This document shows positions 37,140 through 46,670 of a DNA stretch of 64,000 nucleotides, one piece after another (positions within the stretch are counted from its first letter, which is position 1; the number at the start of each line of letters is the position of its first letter). The notes beneath the pieces are model-generated. The model worked only from the letters and a program-made list of their open reading frames with translations, was not told where the DNA came from and ran no database searches. The DNA comes from Fluoribacter gormanii. GTDB taxonomy: Bacteria; Pseudomonadota; Gammaproteobacteria; Legionellales; Legionellaceae. A program made the translations under genes and the position numbers. The DNA lies in NCBI RefSeq assembly GCF_900156395.1, contig NZ_FTNL01000001.1, positions 207,995 to 271,994 on the forward strand, in the 5' to 3' direction.

Positions 37140-37823
37140 TTAAATATCACATTTCTGTGCCCAAACTCGCAACATGGCGCTTTCAGACTTATGTAAATGA
37201 TAATCAACTTCTCTAATTTCTACACCATAACCTTCCTTTTGCAGTGCCAACAATACAGGACCTAAAAACTCAGAAGTTTTTCCGTCCATATCATTTAAGG
37301 GAAAAATTCTTACCTCCTTTGCTACTCTTGCTAATTCACGAATTACATTTAAATGAAATTCGACAGTCTGATCTTCCAAATCTGCAAATAAGTAATTCGT
37401 ACTTAACGCAAAATCAAAAGAGAAATCGGGATAAGGTAAATGATAATCTGCTGCACCATAATATCGTCCTTCAGCCTTACCTTGCTCGTAATCTGCAAAA
37501 AATTTCTTCATTCCATTTCGTCGATGTTCTAGCAGCTGTTCTAATCTTCCGAATCGACTGAAATCAAATTGATCGTGTTGTTTACCTACTTCATCTGCCA
37601 TTTGTGCAAAAATCATAATCGCTTTGGAGGATAAGGTATCTTTGTCCAAAACAAACAAGGGATCACAACTGACTGCTTGATGCGCTTCTTGAAATTGTTG
37701 AGCGTTTACTGCACTGGGACCACATCCATATTCCAATATCTTTGAATTCATATCTTCTTGAGACAAATCAAACATCTCACGATACTCATCAACACTATGT
37801 CCCCAGAGTACTAATTTACGCAT
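37140..37823 (-). CDS. SAM-dependent methyltransferase-like protein
   Basis: This 227-aa protein has a Rossmann-type methyltransferase motif I, ILEYGCGPSAVNAQQF (about residues 29-44), followed by an acidic strand end (VSCDPLFVL) where the SAM ribose is held. The later segment YPDFSFDFALSTNYLF fits motif post-I/IV, and EVRIFPLND fits motif VI. The substrate is unknown; small molecules are as likely as proteins. The start overlaps nothing and has an AGGAGAGTCATTC ribosome site. It is the last minus-strand gene before the 450-base gap that precedes the leucine cluster. Confidence 0.8.
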   Translation of the reverse strand: MRKLVLWGHSVDEYREMFDLSQEDMNSKILEYGCGPSAVNAQQFQEAHQAVSCDPLFVLDKDTLSSKAIMIFAQMADEVGKQHDQFDFSRFGRLEQLLEHRRNGMKKFFADYEQGKAEGRYYGAADYHLPYPDFSFDFALSTNYLFADLEDQTVEFHLNVIRELARVAKEVRIFPLNDMDGKTSEFLGPVLLALQKEGYGVEIREVDYHLHKSESAMLRVWAQKCDI

Positions 37824-37871
37824 GAATGACTCTCCTAAATAGATAAAACTAAACGCTGAAACTTTAGCTGT

Positions 37872-37899
37872 AACTACCTCTAAAAGCTCGGTAGTTTTT
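37872..37899 (+). terminator. Rho-independent-type hairpin without an upstream plus-strand gene
   Basis: AACTACC (37872-37878) pairs with GGTAGTT (37890-37896), with a T-run behind. It lies upstream of the minus-strand methyltransferase, so it would end a transcript that is not annotated as protein, such as a small RNA. Confidence 0.45.
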
Positions 37900-38129
37900 C
37901 CATTGGCCTAAGATTAGGCGATTTTTTTAATCAGGTAAAGGAGCATTTAAAAAACACTCCTACTCTGAAACTCAATATCAAAATCAATAATATCTAATAT
38001 CTTCCCACTTTAACTTAGATCAAGCAGTTCAATCCCCTAAAAGCTCATTTCATCAAGGGTTGTTTGAATTGGTTGATCAAATCATTTCTTAAACTTTTTC
38101 AATAGAAAAAAAGATCTGAGAAATTCTAT

Positions 38130-38157
38130 TTGCATCTTCAACTTGATTGGGTATAGT
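38130..38157 (+). promoter_or_regulatory. Sigma-70-like promoter of the leucine-degradation operon
   Basis: TTGCAT at 38130-38135 and TATAGT at 38152-38157 are separated by 16 bases, about 115 bases before the first start codon. It is the best promoter-like match in the gap. Confidence 0.5.
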
Positions 38158-38271
38158 CTAACACATTTATAAAAATCAACAGACTACTCACTCTGCATTA
38201 ATATACGCCGAGTTTTTAACGCTCATTAAAATTTGCATCAAGTAAGTAGTTACAACAACAGGAAGTCAGCT

Positions 38272-39432
38272 ATGTACACAGGACCGAACTATCAACTCGG
38301 TGAAACTTACGATATGTTGCGCGACAGTGTCTACCAATTTGCTCGTGCTGAAATTGCTCCACTTGCTGCTCAAATTGACGAAAGCAACACATTTCCCAAT
38401 CATTTATGGCGTAAACTAGGTGATATGGGGTTATTGGGAATTACTGCCAGTGAAGAATATGGTGGTGCCGATATGGGATATCTTGCACATGTCATCGCAA
38501 TGGAAGAGATTTCTCGGGCATCTGCCTCTATAGGCCTGAGTTACGGTGCTCACTCCAATTTATGCGTCAACCAAATCAATTTAAATGGTAATCATTCGCA
38601 AAAACAAAAATATCTGCCTAAACTTATTAGTGGAGAATATGTTGGGGCTCTGGCTATGAGTGAATCCAACTCAGGATCCGATGTAGTCAGTATGCAATTA
38701 CATGCTCGTCCAGCAGGCGATAAATATATTCTCAACGGCACCAAAATGTGGATAACCAATGGGCCTGATGCCGATGTTCTGGTCGTTTATGCCAAAACAG
38801 ACAAACAGGCTGCGAGTAAAGGAATCACTGCCTTTCTGATTGAAAAAGGAATGCCCGGCTTTAAAACAGCTCAAAAACTCGACAAGTTAGGAATGCGCGG
38901 CTCAAATACCTGCGAATTGGTATTTGAACAATGTGAAGTCCCTGCTGAACAAGTTTTGGGTGAAGTGAATCAAGGTGTTAAAGTACTAATGAGTGGGCTT
39001 GATTATGAGCGTACTATTTTGGCCGCAGGTCCAGTAGGGATTATGCAGGCCTGTATGGATGTGGTTTTACCTTATGTACATGAACGTAAACAATTTGAAC
39101 AACCCATAGGGGAATTTCAATTCATCCAAGGCAAATTAGCAGATATGTACACTGACCTGGGCGCATCAAGAGCCTATTTATATGCCATTGCCCGAGCTTG
39201 TGATCAAGGTAACGTCAGTCGCAAAGATGCTGCAAGCGTGATCTTGTATACGGCAGAAAAAGCAACACAAATGGCATTACAGGCAATTCAAATTCTTGGT
39301 GGTAATGGATATATTAATGAATATCCTACAGGACGTTTACTGCGTGATGCAAAATTGTATGAAATTGGGGCTGGTACTTCTGAAATTAGAAGAATGCTTA
39401 TTGGACGAGAACTTTTTAAAGAAACAGCATAA
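38272..39432 (+). CDS. ivd: Isovaleryl-CoA dehydrogenase
   Basis: IVD (LiuA) is an FAD-dependent acyl-CoA dehydrogenase that turns isovaleryl-CoA (from leucine) into 3-methylcrotonyl-CoA. The 386-aa protein has the ACAD signature motifs [14 protein letters not shown] and [16 protein letters not shown]. The catalytic Glu lies in the [13 protein letters not shown] segment, the helix-G position that is specific to isovaleryl-CoA dehydrogenases. It is followed by genes for all later steps, which supports the assignment. ATG 38272 has AGGAAG six bases upstream; the in-frame TTG at 38233 is not needed. The promoter at 38130-38157 lies upstream. Confidence 0.95.
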   Translation: MYTGPNYQLGETYDMLRDSVYQFARAEIAPLAAQIDESNTFPNHLWRKLGDMGLLGITASEEYGGADMGYLAHVIAMEEISRASASIGLSYGAHSNLCVNQINLNGNHSQKQKYLPKLISGEYVGALAMSESNSGSDVVSMQLHARPAGDKYILNGTKMWITNGPDADVLVVYAKTDKQAASKGITAFLIEKGMPGFKTAQKLDKLGMRGSNTCELVFEQCEVPAEQVLGEVNQGVKVLMSGLDYERTILAAGPVGIMQACMDVVLPYVHERKQFEQPIGEFQFIQGKLADMYTDLGASRAYLYAIARACDQGNVSRKDAASVILYTAEKATQMALQAIQILGGNGYINEYPTGRLLRDAKLYEIGAGTSEIRRMLIGRELFKETA

Positions 39433-39444
39433 GGAAGAATGAAA

Positions 39445-40629
39445 ATGGAACAGAATGACATAGTAATCGTTGCGGCAAAAAGAACACCTATGGGTGCCAT
39501 GTTAGGCAATTTATCAGCTCTTTCAGCTCCAGAGTTAGGAGCAATTGCTCATGTGGCGGCTCTGTCTCAAGCCGGAATTAGCCCAGCAGAAATCGATGAA
39601 GTAATCAGTGGTTGTGTTTTATCAGCTGGGATTGGTCAGGCTCCCGCACGACAAGCAGCAATTAAAGCTGGATTGCCTAATTCTTCAGGAGCAACCACAA
39701 TCAACAAAATGTGCGGCTCAGGAATGAAAGCAGTAATGCTTGCTCATGACTTAATTCGGGCTGGTACTGCCAATATTGTCCTTGCAAGCGGTATGGAAAG
39801 CATGAGTAATGCACCTTATCTCTTGAGTAAAGCACGTTCAGGATACCGGTTAGGACATGGCGAATTAAAAGATCACATGTTCCTCGACGGATTAGAAGAT
39901 GCCTATGATAGAGGAAAGTTAATGGGTGTTTTTGCGGAAGCTACAGCCAGCCACTTTCATTTTAGCAGAGAACAACAAGATGAGTTTGCTACTCGCTCCA
40001 TGAGTAGAGCATTACAAGCAATAGAAAGTGGTGCCTTTAAGGATGAGATTGTTCCAGTAACTATTAATACACGAAAAGGTGACCTTACGGTAACTGTAGA
40101 TGAAGGTCCTGATGCGACAAAAATGTCCAAGATATCCCAATTAAAACCCGCTTTTAAAGCAGACGGAACCGTTACTGCAGCGAATTCAAGCTCCATTTCT
40201 GATGGGGCAGCAAGTCTGATTTTAATGAGTGCTGGACAAGCAGAAAAACGCGGCATCACCCCAATTGCTCGCATCGTTGCGCATGCCAGCCATTCGCAAG
40301 CACCCGAGTGGTTTACTACAGCCCCTGTAGATGCGATTCGTAAAGTGATGAATAAAGCATCATGGAAGCAAAATGATGTGGATCTTTATGAAATAAATGA
40401 AGCCTTTGCAGTGGTAACAATGGCCGCTATGACACAACTTGAGTTAAATCCGGAGCAAGTTAATATTCATGGCGGAGCTTGTGCCTTGGGCCATCCTATC
40501 GGTGCATCCGGTGCGCGTATTTTAGTAACGCTAATACACGCATTAAAACATCAGGGTAAAAAACGTGGAGTCGCTTCATTATGTATTGGTGGTGGTGAAG
40601 CAACCGCAATGGCAATTGAATTAATTTAA
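39445..40629 (+). CDS. Acetyl-CoA acetyltransferase (thiolase)
   Basis: This 394-aa thiolase cleaves acetoacetyl-CoA into two acetyl-CoA (or the reverse). The first catalytic Cys is in NKMCGSGMKAVM; the His is in GGACALGHPIGASGAR; the second Cys is in LCIGGGEATAM, all standard. In this operon it would complete the pathway that aacS feeds. ATG 39445 is preferred over 39439 because its AGGA ribosome site is nine bases away, versus three. It starts 12 bases after the ivd stop, so the genes are co-transcribed. The symbol is left open because phaA and atoB homologues are hard to tell apart here. Confidence 0.93.
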   Translation: MEQNDIVIVAAKRTPMGAMLGNLSALSAPELGAIAHVAALSQAGISPAEIDEVISGCVLSAGIGQAPARQAAIKAGLPNSSGATTINKMCGSGMKAVMLAHDLIRAGTANIVLASGMESMSNAPYLLSKARSGYRLGHGELKDHMFLDGLEDAYDRGKLMGVFAEATASHFHFSREQQDEFATRSMSRALQAIESGAFKDEIVPVTINTRKGDLTVTVDEGPDATKMSKISQLKPAFKADGTVTAANSSSISDGAASLILMSAGQAEKRGITPIARIVAHASHSQAPEWFTTAPVDAIRKVMNKASWKQNDVDLYEINEAFAVVTMAAMTQLELNPEQVNIHGGACALGHPIGASGARILVTLIHALKHQGKKRGVASLCIGGGEATAMAIELI

Positions 40630-40637
40630 AACAGAAC

Positions 40638-40667
40638 ATCCCCTATCCTATCTATGGGAGAGGGGAT
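40638..40667 (+). terminator. Hairpin between thiolase and the small membrane gene
   Basis: ATCCCCT at 40638-40644 pairs with AGGGGAT at 40661-40667, with a short T-rich tail. It may be an attenuating or RNA-processing hairpin inside the operon and not a full terminator. Confidence 0.4.
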
Positions 40668-40688
40668 CTTTAATAAAAAAGGATGTTC

Positions 40689-41003
40689 ATGCTACGACAC
40701 AGTCTTATCTACCTCTTAATGAGTATTTTAGTAGTTCTATTCGCGAAATATGCTCATCTCATTGTTGTCTATATTGATGTATTTTTTACCTATGTTAATT
40801 TGAAATTAACCCCTATATTCAGCCAAACAGGCTGGGGACTTGTTATCCGGAAAATTCTCGTTCTTGTCCTGTTGCCTCTCATAATTACCGCCATTCCTGC
40901 ACTTGCTTATAGGCTTATAAAAGGTGGCGATATGCCTCACTTTATTGCCGTTACCTGGATTATTTGGACAATCATCGTTTTAAGCGATATTTTGGTGCGA
41001 TGA
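40689..41003 (+). CDS. Small membrane protein inside the leucine operon
   Basis: This 104-aa protein has about three membrane spans (residues 6-26, 48-70 and 82-102 approximately) and short polar loops ([10 protein letters not shown]). I do not recognise a family. ATG 40689 has an AAGGA site five bases upstream; the ATG at 40683 overlaps that site. The stop is directly beside the mccB start region (an upstream ATG at 41000 overlaps the TGA), so it is translated with the operon. Its place between the thiolase and the carboxylase suggests a link to the pathway, for example transport or membrane anchoring, but nothing in the sequence shows it. Confidence 0.7.
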   Translation: MLRHSLIYLLMSILVVLFAKYAHLIVVYIDVFFTYVNLKLTPIFSQTGWGLVIRKILVLVLLPLIITAIPALAYRLIKGGDMPHFIAVTWIIWTIIVLSDILVR

Positions 41004-41011
41004 GGATAGGC

Positions 41012-42619
41012 ATGGCAAAATTAATCAGTCAAATCAATACAAGCAGTCAAGAATTCAAAACAAACCAAGCGGCCATGCAAGGCTTGGTAGATGAGTTACA
41101 AAATCGAATTCAGCAAATTGCTTTAGGCGGCGACGAAAAAGCACGAGCTCGTCATTTGAAACATGGTAAATTATTACCAAGAGAACGATTACAACAACTA
41201 CTCGACCCGGGGAGTCCTTTTCTTGAACTTTCCCAGCTTGCAGCGTATCAAGTTTATGATGATGTAGTTCCTGCTGCAGGGATTATCACAGGAATTGGCT
41301 GGGTTTCAGGTATTGAATGTGTCATTGTAGTCAATGATGCCACTGTAAAAGGCGGCACTTATTATCCATTAACAGTAAAAAAACACTTAAGAGCCCAAGA
41401 AATCGCTCTAGCCAATCATTTGCCCTGCATTTATCTGGTCGATTCAGGAGGAGCTTATTTACCTCATCAGGATGAAGTATTCCCTGATCGCGATCATTTT
41501 GGACGGATATTTTTTAATCAGGCCCAAATGTCTGCACAAAATATTCCACAAATCGCAGTAGTTATGGGATCATGTACTGCTGGTGGTGCGTATGTACCAG
41601 CTATGGCTGATGAATCAATTATGGTGAAAAATCAGGCCACGATTTTTCTTGGCGGCCCACCTCTTGTCAAAGCAGCCACCGGTGAAATCATCAGTGCTGA
41701 AGAATTAGGCGGTGCAGAAGTCCATTGTCGGCATTCGGGCGTTGCAGATCACTATGCAGAAGATGACGGCCATGCGCTTCATCTGGCGCGAGTTGCTATT
41801 AGTCATTTGAACCGCAAAAAACCCCATCAATTAAAGCGTATAGAAACGGTGGAACCACTTTATGACAGTAAGGATCTTAACGGCATAATACCAACTGACC
41901 CTAGAAAACCATTTGATATTCGCGAAATTATTGCGCGTATTGTCGATGGTTCCGAGTTTGATGAATTTAAAGCGCTTTTTGGTACAACGCTCGTTTGTGG
42001 CTTCGCACATTTATATGGTTATCCCATAGGGATTATTGCAAATAACGGCATTTTATTTAGTGAAAGTGCATTGAAAGGAACTCACTTCATAGAACTCTGT
42101 TGTCAACGTAAAATCCCGTTACTTTTTCTGCAAAACATTACCGGCTTTATGGTTGGCTCTAAATATGAAGCCTCGGGCATTGCAAAACATGGCGCCAAAA
42201 TGGTAACCGCTGTTGCGAATGCCAATGTTCCAAAATTTACTGTAATCGTTGGCGGTAGTTTTGGCGCGGGAAATTATGCCATGTGTGGACGCGCCTATAA
42301 TCCTAATTTTCTTTGGTCTTGGCCTAACTCACGTATTTCAGTTATGGGTGGAGAACAAGCGGCTAATGTTTTAGCACAAGTGAATCGGGACAAATTGGCA
42401 AAACAAGGAAGTGAATGGCCCTTAGCTGAGGAGGAGCGTTTTAAAGAGCAATTACGTTCTCAATATGAGATGCAAGGAAATCCTTATTATGCCAGTGCCC
42501 GATTATGGGACGACGGGGTCATTGCACCCCAGGATACACGCAAAGTATTAGGTCTAGGTTTATCTGCATCATTAAATATCCCTATTGAGCCAACCCGCTT
42601 TGGCGTATTTCGCATGTAA
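41012..42619 (+). CDS. mccB: Methylcrotonyl-CoA carboxylase, carboxyltransferase (beta) subunit
   Basis: MccB (LiuB) moves CO2 from carboxybiotin to 3-methylcrotonyl-CoA, giving 3-methylglutaconyl-CoA. The 535-aa protein matches the usual length. The N-terminal half has the crotonase-like carboxyltransferase core ([49 protein letters not shown], typical of MCC), and the C-terminal half has [12 protein letters not shown] and [18 protein letters not shown]. The start is ATG 41012 (MAKLISQ) with GAGGA before it; 41000 is an alternative. The alpha partner is at 43562. Confidence 0.95.
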   Translation: MAKLISQINTSSQEFKTNQAAMQGLVDELQNRIQQIALGGDEKARARHLKHGKLLPRERLQQLLDPGSPFLELSQLAAYQVYDDVVPAAGIITGIGWVSGIECVIVVNDATVKGGTYYPLTVKKHLRAQEIALANHLPCIYLVDSGGAYLPHQDEVFPDRDHFGRIFFNQAQMSAQNIPQIAVVMGSCTAGGAYVPAMADESIMVKNQATIFLGGPPLVKAATGEIISAEELGGAEVHCRHSGVADHYAEDDGHALHLARVAISHLNRKKPHQLKRIETVEPLYDSKDLNGIIPTDPRKPFDIREIIARIVDGSEFDEFKALFGTTLVCGFAHLYGYPIGIIANNGILFSESALKGTHFIELCCQRKIPLLFLQNITGFMVGSKYEASGIAKHGAKMVTAVANANVPKFTVIVGGSFGAGNYAMCGRAYNPNFLWSWPNSRISVMGGEQAANVLAQVNRDKLAKQGSEWPLAEEERFKEQLRSQYEMQGNPYYASARLWDDGVIAPQDTRKVLGLGLSASLNIPIEPTRFGVFRM

Positions 42620-42624
42620 GGAGC

Positions 42625-43407
42625 ATGTACGTGAGCGACTTGTTATATGAAATTCATGAACACTTATGTTTACTCACTTTAAATCGTGTAAGCAAACATA
42701 ATGCTTTTGATAATCGGCTTTTAGGCGAAATGCAACATCAACTTGATGCGGCCATTGCCAATTCTAATGTCCGGGTCATTGTCCTTAAAGCCAATGGAAA
42801 ACATTTTTCTGCGGGAGCAGATTTAAGCTGGATGCAAAACATGGCGCGATATACTGAAGAAGAAAATCTGAAAGATGCCATGGTGCTTGGAAATTTAATG
42901 TACACATTAAATAAAAGCCCCAAACCCACGTTAGCCATGGTCCATGGATCTGCTTTTGGTGGTGGTGCAGGACTTGCTGCAGCATGTGACATTACTATCG
43001 CATCTCAATCAGCGCGTTTTTGTTTTTCAGAAGTTAAATTGGGTCTGATACCCGCAGTAATTAGTCCCTATGTCGTTCAAGCCATCGGTGAGCGTAGCGC
43101 TAAAGCCTTGTTCATGAGCGCTGAGATTTTTGATGCAGCTAAAGCCTTGTCGTTACATTTGATACAACATTGTGTTGCTGAGGATCAGTTGTTGGAATTC
43201 ACGCTCAATTATGCAAAACAAATCAGCAACAATGCACCCGAAGCTGTCAAAGCATCAAAACAGCTGGCAGGCTATGTAGCAAATAAAAAAATAAATGAAG
43301 AACTCGTCAATTATACTGCTTCTTTAATTGCTCAAAAAAGAGTATCTACTGAAGGACAACAAGGACTTAATGCATTTTTAAAGAAAGAAACACCCAATTG
43401 GAGCTAG
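42625..43407 (+). CDS. liuC: Methylglutaconyl-CoA hydratase (enoyl-CoA hydratase family)
   Basis: LiuC hydrates 3-methylglutaconyl-CoA to HMG-CoA. The 260-aa crotonase-fold protein has the oxyanion segments KHFSAGADLSWMQ and MVHGSAFGGGAGLAAACD, and the FSEVKLGLIPAVISPYV segment that marks the catalytic helix of the 3-hydroxyacyl-forming branch. Its position between the two mcc genes decides the specific name. The stop of mccB is five bases before this ATG (AGGAGC), so the two are coupled. Confidence 0.88.
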   Translation: MYVSDLLYEIHEHLCLLTLNRVSKHNAFDNRLLGEMQHQLDAAIANSNVRVIVLKANGKHFSAGADLSWMQNMARYTEEENLKDAMVLGNLMYTLNKSPKPTLAMVHGSAFGGGAGLAAACDITIASQSARFCFSEVKLGLIPAVISPYVVQAIGERSAKALFMSAEIFDAAKALSLHLIQHCVAEDQLLEFTLNYAKQISNNAPEAVKASKQLAGYVANKKINEELVNYTASLIAQKRVSTEGQQGLNAFLKKETPNWS

Positions 43408-43441
43408 ATATCTTGGCTCTCTGGCAGTTTAGTGGTGTAAA

Positions 43442-43492
43442 CTGGATGCAGCGCAGTGCAAGATATTTCTCGGGTTGCTGCGCTACACCCAG
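43442..43492. repeat. CCTGGGTG-type intergenic repeat inside the leucine operon
   Basis: CTGGATGCAGCGCAG and CTGCGCTACACCCAG form an imperfect inverted pair between liuC and mccA. The gap of 154 bases is the largest inside the operon. Confidence 0.55.
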
Positions 43493-43561
43493 ACTAAAAA
43501 GAATTCAGACTACGTTAGATAATGAACGAGAGCTTATAAAAGTTAAATTAATGAGGCACTA

Positions 43562-45526
43562 ATGTTTAATAAAATTCTTATTGCCAACCGTGGTGAAATT
43601 GCATGCAGAATTATCAAAACTGCTCGCTCTATGGGTATACACACAGTGGCTATTTACTCCTCGGTTGATAAAGACAGTCTGCATGTACGCAGTGCTGACA
43701 GTGCATATTTTGTGGGTGAAGCACCTGCTAAAGACAGCTACCTGAATATCGCTAACATTATCCATGTCGCCAAGGAATGTGGGGCACAAGCCATTCATCC
43801 TGGTTATGGATTTTTATCTGAAAACCCTGAGTTTGCTAAAGCATGTAACGAAGCAGGTATTATTTTCATAGGCCCTTCTGTAGAAGCAATGGAGGCAATG
43901 GCATCAAAGCAATTAGCCAAACAATTACTGGAACGAACTAAAGTCCCTTTAACCCCGGGTTATCATGGCAGTGAACAGGCGGAAGACAAATTACTGGCTG
44001 AAGCCAAAATAATAGGGTTCCCTGTCTTAATTAAAGCAGCTAATGGTGGTGGCGGTAAAGGTATGCGAGCTGTCTACCATGAATCAGAATTTAGTGCCGC
44101 CTTGGCTGGAGCAAAACGTGAATCCATGGCAAGTTTTGCCGATGACACCATGATATTAGAAAAATTGGTACTTCATCCTAGGCATGTTGAATTACAAATC
44201 ATGGCTGACAATCATGGCAATGTAGTTCATTTATTTGAGCGTGATTGCTCCATTCAACGTCGGCACCAAAAAATTATTGAAGAAGCCCCTGCACCTAATT
44301 TATCGGCTTCATTAAGACAAAAACTTGCCGAAGCGGCTTGCGAAGTAGCGCGATCGATCAAATATATTGGCGCAGGCACTGTAGAATTTTTAGTAGATGG
44401 TTCAGAACAATTCTATTTTATGGAAATGAATACTCGATTACAGGTAGAACATCCAGTAACTGAAATGATTACCGGACTTGATTTAGTCGCCTGGCAATTG
44501 AAAATTGCTGCTAATGAACCGTTACCTTTACCACAAGATAAAATTCAAGCGCAGGGTCATGCAATAGAATGCCGCATCTATGCCGAAGATCCTCATCACA
44601 ACTTTATTCCATCAATAGGACAAATCAGCTTTCTGCAAGAATCTTCAGGAGATGGCATTCGCATTGATACAGGGGTAGAACGTTCATCTCAAATTACCAT
44701 GTATTATGATCCAATGATTTCCAAGCTTATTGTGTGGGGAACTGATCGTGATGAAGCATTATCCAGATTGGAACATGCGTTATCCCAGTATTTTATCGGT
44801 GGAGTAAAAACGAATATTTCGTTTTTACAAGCTATCTGCCAACACCCCAAATTTAGACAAGCCGAACTCAGTACTGATTTTTTAAGCAAAGAAGAAATTA
44901 AACTCCCAACTCCAGACAAAGAAATCGCCCTACTCATGGCTGTAAGCTTTGATTATTTGCACAATGTGAGTTCATTTAAAGATCCATTATTGCAAGAAAC
45001 TTTTTCCTGGCAATCTCAAATATCAAGTCATTGGATATGGCGCTATAAAGATAAGGATGAACTGATTGAAGCATTTATCACTCCAATCAATAAGAGTCAC
45101 GTTAAGGTGCAATTCAAAACGCAAGAACATTTGATCCATGCGCATTTGGTCGACAATAAACTTCGCATTGAAACCAAGAGACAAAATTATCACGCTACTG
45201 TTGAAAATAAAAAACAATCTCTAACCTTATATACGAGCCAAGGGCAAATTACTATTGAACGGTTTAATTGGGAAACACTAGACACGCAAACCACTGCTCA
45301 TAAAGGGCAACTTACGGCACCAATGCCAGCTACTGTGGTCGCAATTTTAAAAAATATTGGTGAAAAAGTGAAGGCTGGTGAACGTTTGATCGTATTGGAA
45401 GCAATGAAAATGGAGCATACCATTCATGCCCCCACTGATGGTATTTTATTGGATATCTTCTATGCTGTAGGTGCTCAGGTAAACGAAGGAGAGGAATTAC
45501 TGTCATTAAGTGAAGCAGATTCTTAA
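43562..45526 (+). CDS. mccA: Methylcrotonyl-CoA carboxylase, biotin carboxylase/BCCP (alpha) subunit
   Basis: MccA (LiuD) carboxylates biotin with ATP and bicarbonate. The 654-aa protein has an N-terminal biotin carboxylase ([20 protein letters not shown] Gly-rich loop; [33 protein letters not shown]), a short linker domain, and a C-terminal BCCP domain whose biotin lysine is K616 in EAMKMEH. The length matches the standard alpha subunit. ATG 43562 has GAGG five bases before it. The start lies 154 bases after liuC with a family B repeat in the gap. Confidence 0.95.
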   Translation: MFNKILIANRGEIACRIIKTARSMGIHTVAIYSSVDKDSLHVRSADSAYFVGEAPAKDSYLNIANIIHVAKECGAQAIHPGYGFLSENPEFAKACNEAGIIFIGPSVEAMEAMASKQLAKQLLERTKVPLTPGYHGSEQAEDKLLAEAKIIGFPVLIKAANGGGGKGMRAVYHESEFSAALAGAKRESMASFADDTMILEKLVLHPRHVELQIMADNHGNVVHLFERDCSIQRRHQKIIEEAPAPNLSASLRQKLAEAACEVARSIKYIGAGTVEFLVDGSEQFYFMEMNTRLQVEHPVTEMITGLDLVAWQLKIAANEPLPLPQDKIQAQGHAIECRIYAEDPHHNFIPSIGQISFLQESSGDGIRIDTGVERSSQITMYYDPMISKLIVWGTDRDEALSRLEHALSQYFIGGVKTNISFLQAICQHPKFRQAELSTDFLSKEEIKLPTPDKEIALLMAVSFDYLHNVSSFKDPLLQETFSWQSQISSHWIWRYKDKDELIEAFITPINKSHVKVQFKTQEHLIHAHLVDNKLRIETKRQNYHATVENKKQSLTLYTSQGQITIERFNWETLDTQTTAHKGQLTAPMPATVVAILKNIGEKVKAGERLIVLEAMKMEHTIHAPTDGILLDIFYAVGAQVNEGEELLSLSEADS

Positions 45527-45645
45527 CTTAGGTTTGGTCATTAGTATCAAACTGGCTGAAGCCAAAATAAACAGGTTTCGCATGTAATCAACGTTCTCCG
45601 CCAGCACGTACGACCGCCGCCTCGGGAATATTTAAAGAGATAATT

Positions 45646-46554
45646 ATGGACTATCCACAAAATGTAACCATTATAGAAGTAGGCCCTCGTGATGGCTTGC
45701 AAAATGAGTCTTCTTTTGTATCGAGCAAACACAAAATTGATTTAATCAATTTGTTAAGTGAATCTGGCCTGCAATATATCGAAGTAACCAGTTTTGTATC
45801 TGCAAAAGCAATTCCACAATTGGCAGACCATAATGAAGTATTTCGTGCTATAGACAAAGCACCATCCATTCACTATTCTGCGCTGGTTCCCAATGAACAG
45901 GGTATGGTCAAAGCATTAGAAGCCGGTGTTAAAGAAATTGCTGTATTTACCGCGGCAAGCGAACAATTTAACCAGCGCAACATTAATTGTTCAATTGATG
46001 AAAGTATTTCTCGTTTTAAACCTGTCCTCGCTTTAGCCAAAGAAAGCCATATCAAAGTACGCGGCTATATTTCATGTGTCCTCGGTTGTCCTTATGAAGG
46101 GAGTGTGGCTCCCAAAAAAGTAGTTGAGGTAACACAAAGGTTATTAGACTTAGGTGTGAATGAAATCTCACTGGGAGATACGATCGGCGTTGGAACACCT
46201 CATCAAACCCATCTCTTGCTCGAACACGTGCTTAAACTGTTGCCACTGCACCAATTAGCGATGCATTTTCATGACACTTATGGCCAGGCTATAGCAAATA
46301 TTTATACTTCCTTACAACATGGGGTCCACCGCTTTGATAGTTCAGTTGCAGGACTTGGTGGTTGTCCTTATGCGCGTGGAGCAAGCGGAAATGTTGCCAC
46401 CGAGGACGTTCTATACCTAATGCATGGTTTAGGGATAAATACTGGGGTGGATATATTTAAAATTGTGGCGGCTGGCGACATGATCTGCAAGATTTTAGGA
46501 CGCAAAAATCAATCAAAAGTCGCAAATGCAATGCTGGCAAATCCCTGTACTTAG
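45646..46554 (+). CDS. mvaB: Hydroxymethylglutaryl-CoA lyase
   Basis: HMG-CoA lyase (LiuE) splits HMG-CoA into acetoacetate and acetyl-CoA. The 302-aa TIM-barrel protein has the opening EVGPRDGLQNES (Arg/Asp metal site and catalytic Arg), VTSFVS, SVAGLGGCPYARGASGN (the Cys-containing HMG-CoA lyase signature) and the metal-binding MHFHDTYGQ. A stretch of 119 bases separates it from mccA. It ends the conversion of leucine to acetoacetate. Confidence 0.95.
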   Translation: MDYPQNVTIIEVGPRDGLQNESSFVSSKHKIDLINLLSESGLQYIEVTSFVSAKAIPQLADHNEVFRAIDKAPSIHYSALVPNEQGMVKALEAGVKEIAVFTAASEQFNQRNINCSIDESISRFKPVLALAKESHIKVRGYISCVLGCPYEGSVAPKKVVEVTQRLLDLGVNEISLGDTIGVGTPHQTHLLLEHVLKLLPLHQLAMHFHDTYGQAIANIYTSLQHGVHRFDSSVAGLGGCPYARGASGNVATEDVLYLMHGLGINTGVDIFKIVAAGDMICKILGRKNQSKVANAMLANPCT

Positions 46555-46670
46555 GACATTATCCAAATTACAACTACTTCTCCTAAACTATCTGAATTAC
46601 ATAGATCATAGCTGATATGAAGTGTGAGAATTAACGAACAATCGTTTCAATAAATAAGAGAGAATGAAAC

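Larger units (their letters stand above)
37824..38271. other. 448-bp intergenic region with hairpins, no protein gene seen
   Basis: Two T-tailed hairpins on the plus strand lie at 37872-37899 (AACTACC ... GGTAGTTTTT) and about 37906-37929 (GCCTA ... TAGGC then GATTTTTTT), though no plus-strand gene precedes them. A promoter for the leucine cluster is at 38130-38157. The rest is AT-rich with only short frames. Confidence 0.55.
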
